Below are positions 25,570-33,679 of a stretch of DNA of 64,000 nucleotides, in pieces. The position numbers were made by a program, and so were the translations under genes. Source of the DNA: Gemmatimonadota bacterium (lineage in GTDB: Bacteria; Gemmatimonadota; Gemmatimonadetes; Gemmatimonadales; Gemmatimonadaceae); the NCBI GenBank assembly GCA_027307165.1, contig DAHUXM010000009.1, positions 1-64,000 on the forward strand, written 5' to 3'. Within the stretch, counting starts at the first letter, position 1. Every line of letters begins with the position of its first letter. The notes below the pieces were generated by a model. It had not been told where the DNA came from, did no database searches, and saw only the letters and a list, made by a program, of their open reading frames with translations.

Positions 25570-25953
25570 TCAGCGCACGTCGACGAGCTTGAAGTGTGGA
25601 TTCTCCATCACGCCCAACTCGTTGCCGAATGGATCCAGCACCGTCCCCACACGAACCCCATCGCCGACGTCCGTCGCTGGCGCCTTGAGCGTTGCTCCTG
25701 CCTCGACGAGATCCACGAGGGCACGCTCGACACTCTCCACTCCCCAGTAAGCCGTCGTCCCGCCGGTGCCGCTCATGCCACTCGCGGAATCCGGATCCAG
25801 CCCCAGCTCGAAGCCACCGATGTTGAAGCCAACGTAGAATGACTCGTCGAAGTAGGGCTCGACGCCCAGTGCGAGAGCGTACCATTTCTTCGCGGCCTGT
25901 AGATCCGCCACGTGGTAAATGATAGTACGTAATCCGAAGAACCTGGTTGACAT
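25570..25953 (-). CDS. VOC family (glyoxalase/bleomycin-resistance fold) protein
   Basis: From the ATG at 25953 this 127-residue protein has the paired beta-alpha-beta-beta-beta modules of the VOC superfamily: TIIYHVADLQAAKKWYALAL at the start and a closing VLDPFGNELGVMENP with the conserved Glu. The first metal His is present in YHVAD. Function could be a lyase, dioxygenase-type or binding protein. It is convergent with the MFS gene (11 bases between stops) and divergent from the lipoprotein gene at 26030. An upstream in-frame start at 26058 would overlap that gene. Confidence 0.85.
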   Translation of the reverse strand: MSTRFFGLRTIIYHVADLQAAKKWYALALGVEPYFDESFYVGFNIGGFELGLDPDSASGMSGTGGTTAYWGVESVERALVDLVEAGATLKAPATDVGDGVRVGTVLDPFGNELGVMENPHFKLVDVR

Positions 25954-26029
25954 TGGGAATCGGATTGAATTGATCGACAACGGGACCGTCGCTGGCCCTG
26001 TGCCCGGAAATTGCATTAATCTGGCCGAA

Positions 26030-26530
26030 ATGCCATCGCTTTCCAATGTCCTCCGCAACCTTGCCGTCGTGGCAGCGATCGGAGCTGCCTGTGCCTCATG
26101 CGCGGCCCAGTCCTACGATGCGCCCAACACACTCGGCGTTCTACCCCCACCCAAGCCAACTCCGCTGTGGCTCGGCGCCATGCGCGGTGCCGGAACGTCC
26201 GGCATCGCCGGAGCTGCATCTGTAACACCAAGTCCAACGCCGGGATGGGTACACGTCCTCGTTTCGGTCGATAACAGTGTGGCCGGCGAGACGTACGCGT
26301 GGAGTCTCAAGTCCGGTACATGCGCCTCGCAGGGCAACGTCATTGGTCCGGCCAACAGATACGCGGACTTCGATATCCATGCAGATGGCTCTGGCGCTGC
26401 CGAAGCCGCTGTTCCGGAAACTCTATCTCCTTCGGCTTCCTACGCCGTCGTCGCGACTCCCGCAGCGTCCCGAGCTTCCTCTGCCAGCGCCCCAGTCGCC
26501 TGCGCCGATCTCGCCTTTGGATCGATGTAA
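26030..26530 (+). CDS. hypothetical secreted protein/lipoprotein, CHRD/SOD-like beta domain
   Basis: The 166-residue product begins with a hydrophobic signal ending in AACASC, so a lipid anchor at Cys21 or Cys24 is possible but the lipobox is imperfect. A Pro-rich linker follows (LPPPKPTPLW). The beta-rich part (HVLVSVDNSVAGETYAW, GTCASQGNVIG, YADFDIHADGSG) resembles CHRD or copper/zinc-dismutase-like folds, with a single cysteine in SGTCAS. It lacks the histidine ligands of an active dismutase. Function unknown. Confidence 0.6.
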   Translation: MPSLSNVLRNLAVVAAIGAACASCAAQSYDAPNTLGVLPPPKPTPLWLGAMRGAGTSGIAGAASVTPSPTPGWVHVLVSVDNSVAGETYAWSLKSGTCASQGNVIGPANRYADFDIHADGSGAAEAAVPETLSPSASYAVVATPAASRASSASAPVACADLAFGSM

Positions 26531-26536
26531 CCCCGC

Positions 26537-26947
26537 TCAGAGATTCCGGGTATCCGGTCTGGTTCCGTTCGACGCCGTGATCACCGACTTGATCCCGCCG
26601 CGCAGATTGAAGTCACCGACAACACGCATCCACTTCGGCTTCACGCGCGCGACGATATCATCCAGAATTCGATTGACCGCACGCTCGTAGAAGATCCCAT
26701 CATTGCGGAAGCTCCACAGATAGAGCTTGAGGCTCTTCAGCTCCACGCAGGAATCGCCAGGAAAGTACGTGATTCGAATCGTCGCGAAATCCGGAGCGCC
26801 GCCTTCGAGTGCGGTCAGATCACTCGCATCGCCTTCGATCCCCCCAAGCGGACACAGCGACGTAAACTCGGGACAGTCCATGTGAATCTCATAGTCCCGA
26901 TCAACGTATGGATTCGGAAACACCTCGAGCAGTTGTGGCTTTGGCAT
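26537..26947 (-). CDS. queF: QueF, NADPH-dependent preQ0 reductase (type I) with an insertion
   Basis: This cytoplasmic enzyme reduces 7-cyano-7-deazaguanine to preQ1 in queuosine biosynthesis. The 136-residue protein shows the catalytic Cys32 in FTSLCP, Asp53 in PDFATI, the NADPH-binding motif ELKSLKLYL, and the C-terminal GDFNLRGG. In B. subtilis-type QueF the Cys and Asp are seven residues apart (CPMTGQPDF). Here they are 21 apart because of a Gly/Asp-rich insertion of about 14 residues, GGIEGDASDLTALEGG. No other queuosine gene is nearby. Its stop lies seven bases from that of the convergent lipoprotein gene. Confidence 0.93.
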   Translation of the reverse strand: MPKPQLLEVFPNPYVDRDYEIHMDCPEFTSLCPLGGIEGDASDLTALEGGAPDFATIRITYFPGDSCVELKSLKLYLWSFRNDGIFYERAVNRILDDIVARVKPKWMRVVGDFNLRGGIKSVITASNGTRPDTRNL

Positions 26948-27001
26948 CCTACAAATCTAGTTTGGCGAGCGTCATAACAATCCCGGAGGCCGCGAGAGGA
27001 T

Positions 27002-27103
27002 CGTCATTCCCGCGAAAGCGGGAATCCATCTGCTGCCGATCACTCTCATCGTCATCGCATCCAGAGACCGATAACATGGATTCCCGCTTTCGCGGGAATG
27101 ACG
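27002..27103 (-). mobile_element. MITE/REP-like element, family 1 copy C (inverted orientation)
   Basis: Hairpin arms at 27002-27029 and 27076-27103 surround an internal segment that is the reverse complement of copies A and B (CCAGAGACCGATAAC next to the right arm). It lies between rhomboid and queF. Confidence 0.75.
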
Positions 27104-27141
27104 GCTCTTTTGGACAGCCTTCGTCAGAATAAAGCTCGCTC

Positions 27142-28074
27142 TTACGACCCGCGCAGCTTCCTGGAAATCTCCTGCAGCAGCGCTCGCTCGTCGCCAGACA
27201 GACTCCCCATCCCTTCCCGCGAAATCTTGTCCAGCAATCCGTTCACGTCTTCGGCGCGCTCTTTGGGGTTCGGATTCGGCGCTGATATTATCGGAGTCTG
27301 CGGGCGCCGTTTCACTATCGCGTTGCTGCGCGCCACCGCTTCATCCGCACTTGGCAATCCGTCGCGGCGCTTCTGCGGACGCTGCATCTTGGGAATCGGT
27401 TGCGGATTGGAATCATCCGGCACAGTCGCGACATGGCGGCGAATCTTGTCGAAGCTCGAACTGTTCGGCGCATGCAGATAGATCCACGCGAACACGAGGC
27501 CGCCGACGTGCGTCATGAACGCGACCGACCCGCTGGAATATCCCGTGAAGTCCGCGAACGCCATGCCCACGTTCCACGCGATCGTCCACACTGCGAGCCA
27601 CACCGCACGAATCGGCATGACGCCGAGTACGTAGACCTCGTCGTCGGGCCACTTGAGCGCGTAGGCGAGAACCACACCGACCACCGCGCCGGATGCACCG
27701 ATCACTCCACTGTGCTGTTCGAACAGCAGATGGAATATTCCGCCGCCGAGTCCGCACCACAGATAGAAGTAGGTGAATGCACGCGTTCCGAACGCGCGCT
27801 CCACGCGCGGGCCGAACATCCACAGCATGATCATGTTCGTCGCGATGTGGGCGAAGCCCGCATGTACGAACATGTATGTGCCGATCGCCCACCAATGGGC
27901 CGGAAACTCCGTCGCCGACAGACCCAGCCACGCCGCAACGTCTGCCGTCCCGACTGGCGACGTCAGCTGGATGAAATAAACCAGTACGTTGAGCGCGATG
28001 AGCCACTGGACAGCCGGTGTTATACCGACGCCAGGCTCGAAATCCGCTGCGTTGAATTCGGTTGACGTTTCCAT
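27142..28074 (-). CDS. rhomboid family intramembrane serine protease with C-terminal tail domain
   Basis: The 310-residue protein has six or so membrane helices. The catalytic Ser lies in GVIGASGAVVG and the catalytic His in MTHVGGLVFAW; TYMFVHAGFAHIATNM is the conserved HxxxN oxyanion helix. Rhomboids cleave transmembrane substrates in the inner membrane. A Pro-rich linker leads to a soluble tail with EDVNGLLDKISREGMGSL and LSGDERALLQEISRKL, a helical module found behind rhomboids in several phyla. I chose the ATG at 28074, preceded by GGGGA; an upstream start would overlap ddl. Confidence 0.92.
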   Translation of the reverse strand: METSTEFNAADFEPGVGITPAVQWLIALNVLVYFIQLTSPVGTADVAAWLGLSATEFPAHWWAIGTYMFVHAGFAHIATNMIMLWMFGPRVERAFGTRAFTYFYLWCGLGGGIFHLLFEQHSGVIGASGAVVGVVLAYALKWPDDEVYVLGVMPIRAVWLAVWTIAWNVGMAFADFTGYSSGSVAFMTHVGGLVFAWIYLHAPNSSSFDKIRRHVATVPDDSNPQPIPKMQRPQKRRDGLPSADEAVARSNAIVKRRPQTPIISAPNPNPKERAEDVNGLLDKISREGMGSLSGDERALLQEISRKLRGS

Positions 28075-28097
28075 GGATCCCCGCGCGATCTTTCGTC

Positions 28098-29114
28098 CTA
28101 CACAATTGCCAGCTGAACGATCCTCTCGCACAGCTCTTCAAATCCCATTCCCGCGGCGGCGGCGCCTTGCGGAATCAGACTCGTCCTCGTCATCCCCGGT
28201 AACGTGTTCGCCTCGAGACAGAAGCACTCACCGCGATCATCCAGACGAAAATCCACTCGCGCGTACCCCCGCAGTTTCAGTGCCCTGAACGCCCGCAAGG
28301 ATTGCTCCCGTAATTTATTAGTAACACTCTGCGACAAATTCGCCGGGAATTCCTCGACTGCCATTCCCGCCGTGTACTTGCACTCGTAGTCGTACAGCTC
28401 TTTCACAGGCTTGATCTCGCCTACCGGGAAAGTCTCGTCCCCCAGCACTCCAACCGTCAGCTCGCGACCGGCGATGAAACGCTCGATCATCACCTCGTCG
28501 TCGTACCTGAAAGCCTCAGCGACAGCGGCGTCCAGCTCTGAAATGTCGCGCACGATCGAGAGCCCCACGGTCGAGCCCTGCTTCGACGGCTTCACGACAA
28601 CCGGTAGCCCGAGCGACTGTTCGACCAGTTTGCCCGGCTGCGGAGCCATCAGCCAATCCGCAGTCTGAACTCCGGCCGCCCTGAAAAGGACCTTGGACAG
28701 GTCCTTGTCCATCGCGAGCGCGCTCGCCAGGTGCCCGCTTCCGGTGTATCGCACACCAGCCATGTCCAGCAAAGCCTGGATCGTACCGTCCTCACCCTGA
28801 CCGCCGTGCAACGCCAGAAAGACCACGTCCGCATCGCGGACTTCCGGCATCGCCGTCAGGCCGTCGAGGAGCCGGCCATTTCCCAGGCCGGCGAGCTCCT
28901 CCAGCCCCGGCGGTTTAGTTCCCACGTTGCTCCGCCGCAGTTCATCCAGGTGTGCCGACGACAGAACGCCAACCGCGGGATCCAGAGCAGTGACCTTGTG
29001 TCCCCGCGCAGCCAACGCATCGGCGATCCGGAGTCCGGAAGCAAGCGACACGTCACGTTCCGCGGACGCGCCGCCCATGAGAACGGTGATCCGGAGCGGT
29101 GAGAGGATCGGCAC
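28098..29114 (-). CDS. ddl: D-alanine--D-alanine ligase
   Basis: The 338-residue ATP-grasp enzyme makes D-Ala-D-Ala for peptidoglycan in the cytoplasm. It shows the N-terminal VLMGGASAERDVSLASG loop, the ATP-grasp lysine region (LPVVVKPSKQGSTVGLS), and the Mg-binding and substrate motif FCLEANTLPGMT with the preceding RVDFRLDD. The start is GTG. The gene lies five bases after the cystathionine beta-synthase stop, in one operon with rhomboid downstream. Confidence 0.95.
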   Translation of the reverse strand: MPILSPLRITVLMGGASAERDVSLASGLRIADALAARGHKVTALDPAVGVLSSAHLDELRRSNVGTKPPGLEELAGLGNGRLLDGLTAMPEVRDADVVFLALHGGQGEDGTIQALLDMAGVRYTGSGHLASALAMDKDLSKVLFRAAGVQTADWLMAPQPGKLVEQSLGLPVVVKPSKQGSTVGLSIVRDISELDAAVAEAFRYDDEVMIERFIAGRELTVGVLGDETFPVGEIKPVKELYDYECKYTAGMAVEEFPANLSQSVTNKLREQSLRAFRALKLRGYARVDFRLDDRGECFCLEANTLPGMTRTSLIPQGAAAAGMGFEELCERIVQLAIV

Positions 29115-29119
29115 GATCC

Positions 29120-30514
29120 CTACCGCCCCATCATGAATCTCAGCATGTCCGATCGCGTAACGATCCCCTCGACATGGCCATGCTCGAGCACCAGCACAGC
29201 CGGCGTACTCTTTGACAGCAGTTTCACCGCGAACTCGATCGCCTCATCACTCGTCAGCGATGGAAACGGTGCATCCATGACCTCGCGTACAGTCGCTTCC
29301 AGCAACGCTGGTGTTTCGAGTCCCCGTTGCGACAATGTTGCCTCGACCACAGATCCAACACACTCATCGCCATCCATCACCGGAAGCTGCGACACGTCGT
29401 GCAGCGCCATGAGATTGAGTGCCTGTCGTACCCCCGCCGCAGGCGCAACGCTCACTATCGCCGGCGCGTTCGCATCCTTGCGGCTGAGCATGTCGCCGAG
29501 TGTGACGTGCTCGGCTTCGAGCATCTGATTCTCACGCATCCATTCGTCACTGTACAGCTTGGAGAGATACCGCTCGCCAGTGTCGCACAGGAACGTCACC
29601 ACGAACGCGTCCGGATCGTCGATGCGCCGCGCGAGATCCAGAGCGACTTTCGCGATCAAACCCGACGATCCACCAACGAACAATCCTTCCTCGCGCGTGA
29701 GACGACGTGACATGGCGAACGCGTCGCGGTCGCTCACTGTGTGATACTCGTCGATCACACTCATGTCGAGCGTTCCAGGAACCTTGTCCTGCCCGATTCC
29801 TTCGACCTTGTACGGAGCCCCGTCGATCTTGTGCTCGCCATGACTGCGCCAGTACTCAGCCAGTATCGATCCCGTCGGATCGCCAGCGATGATCTTGATG
29901 TCGGGATTGCGCTCCTTGAGATAACGCCCGACACCAGTGATCGTCCCGCCGGTTCCCGCTGATCCTACAAAGTGTGTGATCTTTCCTTCGCTCTGTTCCC
30001 ACAGCTCGGGACCAGTCGTCGCGTAATGCGCATCAGGATTCGCCTCATTGTAGAACTGATTCGCGAGGATCGCGTTCGGCGTCTCCTGCGCGATACGCTT
30101 CGCCATCATCACGTAGTTGTCCGGATGATCCGGTGCGACGGCGGTCGGCGTCACGATCACTTCTGCACCGAACGCCTTGAGCAGACGTACCTTCTCCTGC
30201 GACATCTTGTCGGGCAGCGTGAAGATGCACTTGTAGCCGCGCAATGCAGCGGCGAGCGCGAGACCCACACCGGTGTTGCCACTCGTACCCTCGACGATCG
30301 TTCCGCCCGGCTTGAGCTTTCCCTCGCGCTCGGCACGCTCGATGATCGGAAGCCCGATGCGATCCTTGACCGATCCGCCCGGATTGAAGAACTCGGCCTT
30401 GCCGTACACCGGCGTGCGAATACCGCGCGTCACCCGATGCAGCCGGATCAGCGGCGTCCACCCGATCGTCTCGAGAACGTTGTCGTATGGCCGCTCGTTT
30501 CGTTTTATTGACAT
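29120..30514 (-). CDS. cystathionine beta-synthase (PLP core plus two CBS domains)
   Basis: The 464-residue protein has a fold-type II PLP domain: the Schiff-base lysine in NPGGSVKDRIG, the phosphate loop EGTSGNTGVGLA, and GTGGTITGVGRYLK. Residues about 335-464 form a tandem CBS (Bateman) pair (HDVSQLPVMDGDECVGSV, VKLLSKSTPAVLVLE). It condenses serine or O-acetylserine with homocysteine or sulfide. Heme-binding residues of the animal enzyme are absent. The Bateman pair may sense adenosyl ligands. I use the ATG at 30514 (MSIKRNE); the longer frame to 30601 has a basic non-homologous leader. Cysteine synthase activity is an alternative. Confidence 0.92.
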   Translation of the reverse strand: MSIKRNERPYDNVLETIGWTPLIRLHRVTRGIRTPVYGKAEFFNPGGSVKDRIGLPIIERAEREGKLKPGGTIVEGTSGNTGVGLALAAALRGYKCIFTLPDKMSQEKVRLLKAFGAEVIVTPTAVAPDHPDNYVMMAKRIAQETPNAILANQFYNEANPDAHYATTGPELWEQSEGKITHFVGSAGTGGTITGVGRYLKERNPDIKIIAGDPTGSILAEYWRSHGEHKIDGAPYKVEGIGQDKVPGTLDMSVIDEYHTVSDRDAFAMSRRLTREEGLFVGGSSGLIAKVALDLARRIDDPDAFVVTFLCDTGERYLSKLYSDEWMRENQMLEAEHVTLGDMLSRKDANAPAIVSVAPAAGVRQALNLMALHDVSQLPVMDGDECVGSVVEATLSQRGLETPALLEATVREVMDAPFPSLTSDEAIEFAVKLLSKSTPAVLVLEHGHVEGIVTRSDMLRFMMGR

Positions 30515-30575
30515 ATTGCTACTATCTCGATTTTTTTGCGCCTGCTTACCGGGCACGGCGACATTTTGACGCTGC

Positions 30576-31082
30576 CTATTTCGCAGGACCCTTCGCCGCA
30601 CTGTCGGTGCCAGCGGCGTTCTTCTTGAGAATGGAATCCCCCGGCGGTGGCGGCGCGTCTGGATGGCGGAAATATACCGGGAACAGGATCGACACCGGCA
30701 TGGGTGTGCCGCGCAGCTTCGCGGGAACGAACTTGAGCTCGCGCGACCCCTTGATCGCCGCTGAATCCAGCGGCGCGACGTTGGACGATTCGATCACGCG
30801 TGTCGAATCGTCGACCACCGATCCATCCTTGTCCACGTACAATCGCAGCGTCACGTTGCCCTGTACCTTCTCGGCGTACAACGCCGGCGGATACCGGAAC
30901 GGCATCTCCTTGTTCAGCATGATCGGATAGGTATCAGGATGCGCCATGCCGGCGTCGAACGCCGTCCTGGTGCCGTCACCCTTTGAGCATGCGGCGAACA
31001 GTGTGAGAATCGTGACTGCCACGGTAGCTGCGACCGTGCGCAACGCGACTGATCTGGAATCATCGATGGCCATGCTATTCAC
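30576..31082 (-). CDS. lipoprotein with TonB C-terminal domain
   Basis: The 168-residue product carries a lipobox (LFAACS, Cys32) instead of the usual TonB membrane anchor. A TonB_C-like domain follows: FRYPPALYAEKVQGNVTLRL, YVDKDGSVVDDSTRV and KFVPAKLRGTPMPVSILF. The tail is Pro/Lys-rich. Its GTG start overlaps the mutS stop as GTGA, so it is translationally coupled to mutS; an ATG three codons in (31073) is an alternative. Lipid anchoring makes classical energy transduction through ExbBD unlikely, and it may be a structural or regulatory relative. Confidence 0.85.
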   Translation of the reverse strand: MNSMAIDDSRSVALRTVAATVAVTILTLFAACSKGDGTRTAFDAGMAHPDTYPIMLNKEMPFRYPPALYAEKVQGNVTLRLYVDKDGSVVDDSTRVIESSNVAPLDSAAIKGSRELKFVPAKLRGTPMPVSILFPVYFRHPDAPPPPGDSILKKNAAGTDSAAKGPAK

Positions 31083-33676
31083 GTCTTTTGCTGAGCATCC
31101 GAAACCAGTCGCGCGAGTGTGTCGAGCGCTTGCAACGGTGTCATGGTGTTTGGGTCGATCCCTCTCAGTTCTTCCATGATAGGGTCCGGCTCCGATCCGA
31201 ATAATGCGAGTTGGCCCGCCATTTCGTCACCCGGCCGCTCGCGCGGTGGCATCCGGTGGTCCCCCTCCAATTGACGCAACAACGTCCGTGCGCGTTTCAA
31301 CACCGGGCGCGGCAGGCCAGCCAGACGCCCTACCTCGATTCCGTACGAACGATCCGCACCACCCGGCTCCAGCGTGTGCAAAAAGAGAATCTCCTCCCCC
31401 ACTTCCCTCACGCGCACGTTGAAGTTACGGACAGCCGCGAGTTCGTCCGACAACTGTGTCAGCTCATGATAATGCGTGGCGAATACGGTCTTGCAACCGA
31501 GCTCATCATGAATGTGCTCGGTCACGGCCCATGCGATGGATACACCATCGTACGTCGAAGTGCCACGCCCTATCTCATCCAGCAGAACGAGTGATCTGGA
31601 AGTGGCAGAGTGCAGGATCGCACTCGTCTCGCTCATCTCGACCATGAAGGTGGATTGGCCGCGTACGAGATTGTCACTCGCGCCGACACGGGTGAACAAT
31701 CTGTCCACCACTCCGATTTCCGCCGACCGAGCTGGAACGAAGCTGCCGATCTGCGCCATGAGCACGATGAGGCCGATCTGGCGCAGGATGGTCGACTTGC
31801 CGGCCATGTTGGGGCCGGTGAGAATTATTACCCGCGCATCGCCCGTGAGCGTCACGTCGTTTGGAATGAACTTCTCGCGCGGCATCATGCGCTCGACCAC
31901 CGGATGGCGGCCGCCCTCTATGCGCAGGTCGAATCCATCGCCGAGTCGCGGACGTACATATGCCTCGATCTCCGCGACCTCGCCGAATGTCGACAGTACA
32001 TCCAACTCGGCCAGCACTCGCGCAGCGCACTGCAAACGCGAAACTTCCTGCGCTATCCGTCCGCGTAATGCTTCGAACAACGCGCGCTCGCGCGACTCGA
32101 TCCGGTCGGCAGCCGTGAGGACATGCTCTTCGTATTCCTTGAGCGCCGGCGTCACGTAACGCTCCGCACCAGTGAGCGTCTGACGGCGCTGGTAGTCGTC
32201 CGGAATCTTGTGGCCGTGCGTGTTGCTCACTTCTATGTAGTAACCGAACACACGATTGTAGCCGACCTTGAGCGAGTTGATTCCAGTGCGCGCGCGCTCG
32301 TCACTCTGGATGCGCGCGATTCCATCCTTGCCTCCATCGCGCAACGAGCGCAGTTCATCCAGCTCGCCGTCAAAGCCTGCGCGAATGGTTGGATCTTCAC
32401 CCAGTGCAATCGGCGGACGCTCGACCAGCAGATTGATGATGTCGTCGCCCAGCTCCCTGCACGCATCCCAGCTCTTGAGAACCGTTTGCAACGCGTCGCC
32501 ACTGATGCGGCGTGCAGCACTTTCGACATCGGGCAATCGCGCGATCGAATCGCCGAGCGCGCGCAATTCGCGTGGAGTGATACGACTCGCCGCGACTTTG
32601 GCCGCAAGTCGCTCGATGTCGCGCACGCCATCCAGCGCCGCGCGCATCGTTGCCCGGGTCATCGCATCGGAAGCGAACGCGGCAACGGCATCGAGACGCG
32701 TTTCTATGCGGTCCACCTGCGTGAGCGGTGCAAGCACCCACTGACGCAACAGTCGCGCACCCATTGGAGTGAGCGTGCGATCCAGCACGCTGATCAGAGT
32801 TGCTTCCTGACCGGCGCCGCCGCGCAATGATTCGGTGAGCTCGAGATTCCGGCGAGTCATCTCGTCCAGCGGCATCGTGCCGCCCGAGCGTTCGATCACC
32901 GGCGCCCGCAGGTGCGGGACTCCGCCTGGTTGCAGCTCGCGTACATAGCGCAGCAGTGCGCCCGCCGCACCCACCGCAACGTCGTCCGACGATTCCACGC
33001 CGAATCCGTCCAGCGAGCGCACACCGAAGTGGCGCTGCAGATCCTCGCGCGCCATCGCCGAGTCGAACTCCCACGCAGGGCGATGCGACACGAGTATGGA
33101 ATCGAGAATTGTGTCGGTTCCCGCGGCCATGTCTTCCGGAATGACCATCTCACGCGGAGACAATCGCGCCAGCATCGCTTCGATCTCCGCTCCGGCAACG
33201 ACGAACAGCCGCAGCTCACCAGTCGAGAGGTCCAGTGCTGCGATGCCCGCTCGTGATGCATCGCCCTTCACACCCGCCGCCATCGCGCAGAGAAAATTGT
33301 TGCGCGACCCGTCCAGCAGCTCGTCCGAGAATGCGGCGCCGGGTGTGATCGTCTCGACAACTTCGCGCCGCACGACTCCCTTCGCAGTTTTCGGATCTTC
33401 CACCTGCTCGCAGATCGAAACGCGATGGCCCAGCTGCACCAGCTTGCGCACGTATTCCGGGCCTGCCTTCACGGGCACACCCGCGAGTGGAACCTGCGAC
33501 GCTCCGCCGTTGTTGCGAGACGTCAGCGTAATCCCAAGAATACGCGCGATCAACTCGGCGTCTTCGTAGAATGTCTCGTAGAAGTCGCCCATCCTGAAAA
33601 AGAGGATGGTGCCGGGATGTCTCGCCTTGATTTCCCGGTACTGCTGCATGAGTGGCGTGGCCACCGGCTTGGCCAC
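31079..33676 (-). CDS. mutS: DNA mismatch repair protein MutS
   Basis: The 865-residue MutS recognises mismatches and recruits MutL. The N-terminal mismatch wedge FRMGDFYETFYED contains the Phe-x-Glu motif. Connector, lever and clamp domains follow, and the ABC-type ATPase has Walker A GPNMAGKST and Walker B LVLLDEIGRGTSTYDG. It ends with the LARLVSDAQQ helix. Length equals that of MutS1 (about 850). The start is GTG 33676, three bases after the SPOR gene stop; an ATG at codon 10 is possible. Confidence 0.97.
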   Translation of the reverse strand: MAKPVATPLMQQYREIKARHPGTILFFRMGDFYETFYEDAELIARILGITLTSRNNGGASQVPLAGVPVKAGPEYVRKLVQLGHRVSICEQVEDPKTAKGVVRREVVETITPGAAFSDELLDGSRNNFLCAMAAGVKGDASRAGIAALDLSTGELRLFVVAGAEIEAMLARLSPREMVIPEDMAAGTDTILDSILVSHRPAWEFDSAMAREDLQRHFGVRSLDGFGVESSDDVAVGAAGALLRYVRELQPGGVPHLRAPVIERSGGTMPLDEMTRRNLELTESLRGGAGQEATLISVLDRTLTPMGARLLRQWVLAPLTQVDRIETRLDAVAAFASDAMTRATMRAALDGVRDIERLAAKVAASRITPRELRALGDSIARLPDVESAARRISGDALQTVLKSWDACRELGDDIINLLVERPPIALGEDPTIRAGFDGELDELRSLRDGGKDGIARIQSDERARTGINSLKVGYNRVFGYYIEVSNTHGHKIPDDYQRRQTLTGAERYVTPALKEYEEHVLTAADRIESRERALFEALRGRIAQEVSRLQCAARVLAELDVLSTFGEVAEIEAYVRPRLGDGFDLRIEGGRHPVVERMMPREKFIPNDVTLTGDARVIILTGPNMAGKSTILRQIGLIVLMAQIGSFVPARSAEIGVVDRLFTRVGASDNLVRGQSTFMVEMSETSAILHSATSRSLVLLDEIGRGTSTYDGVSIAWAVTEHIHDELGCKTVFATHYHELTQLSDELAAVRNFNVRVREVGEEILFLHTLEPGGADRSYGIEVGRLAGLPRPVLKRARTLLRQLEGDHRMPPRERPGDEMAGQLALFGSEPDPIMEELRGIDPNTMTPLQALDTLARLVSDAQQKT

Positions 33677-33679
33677 GCC

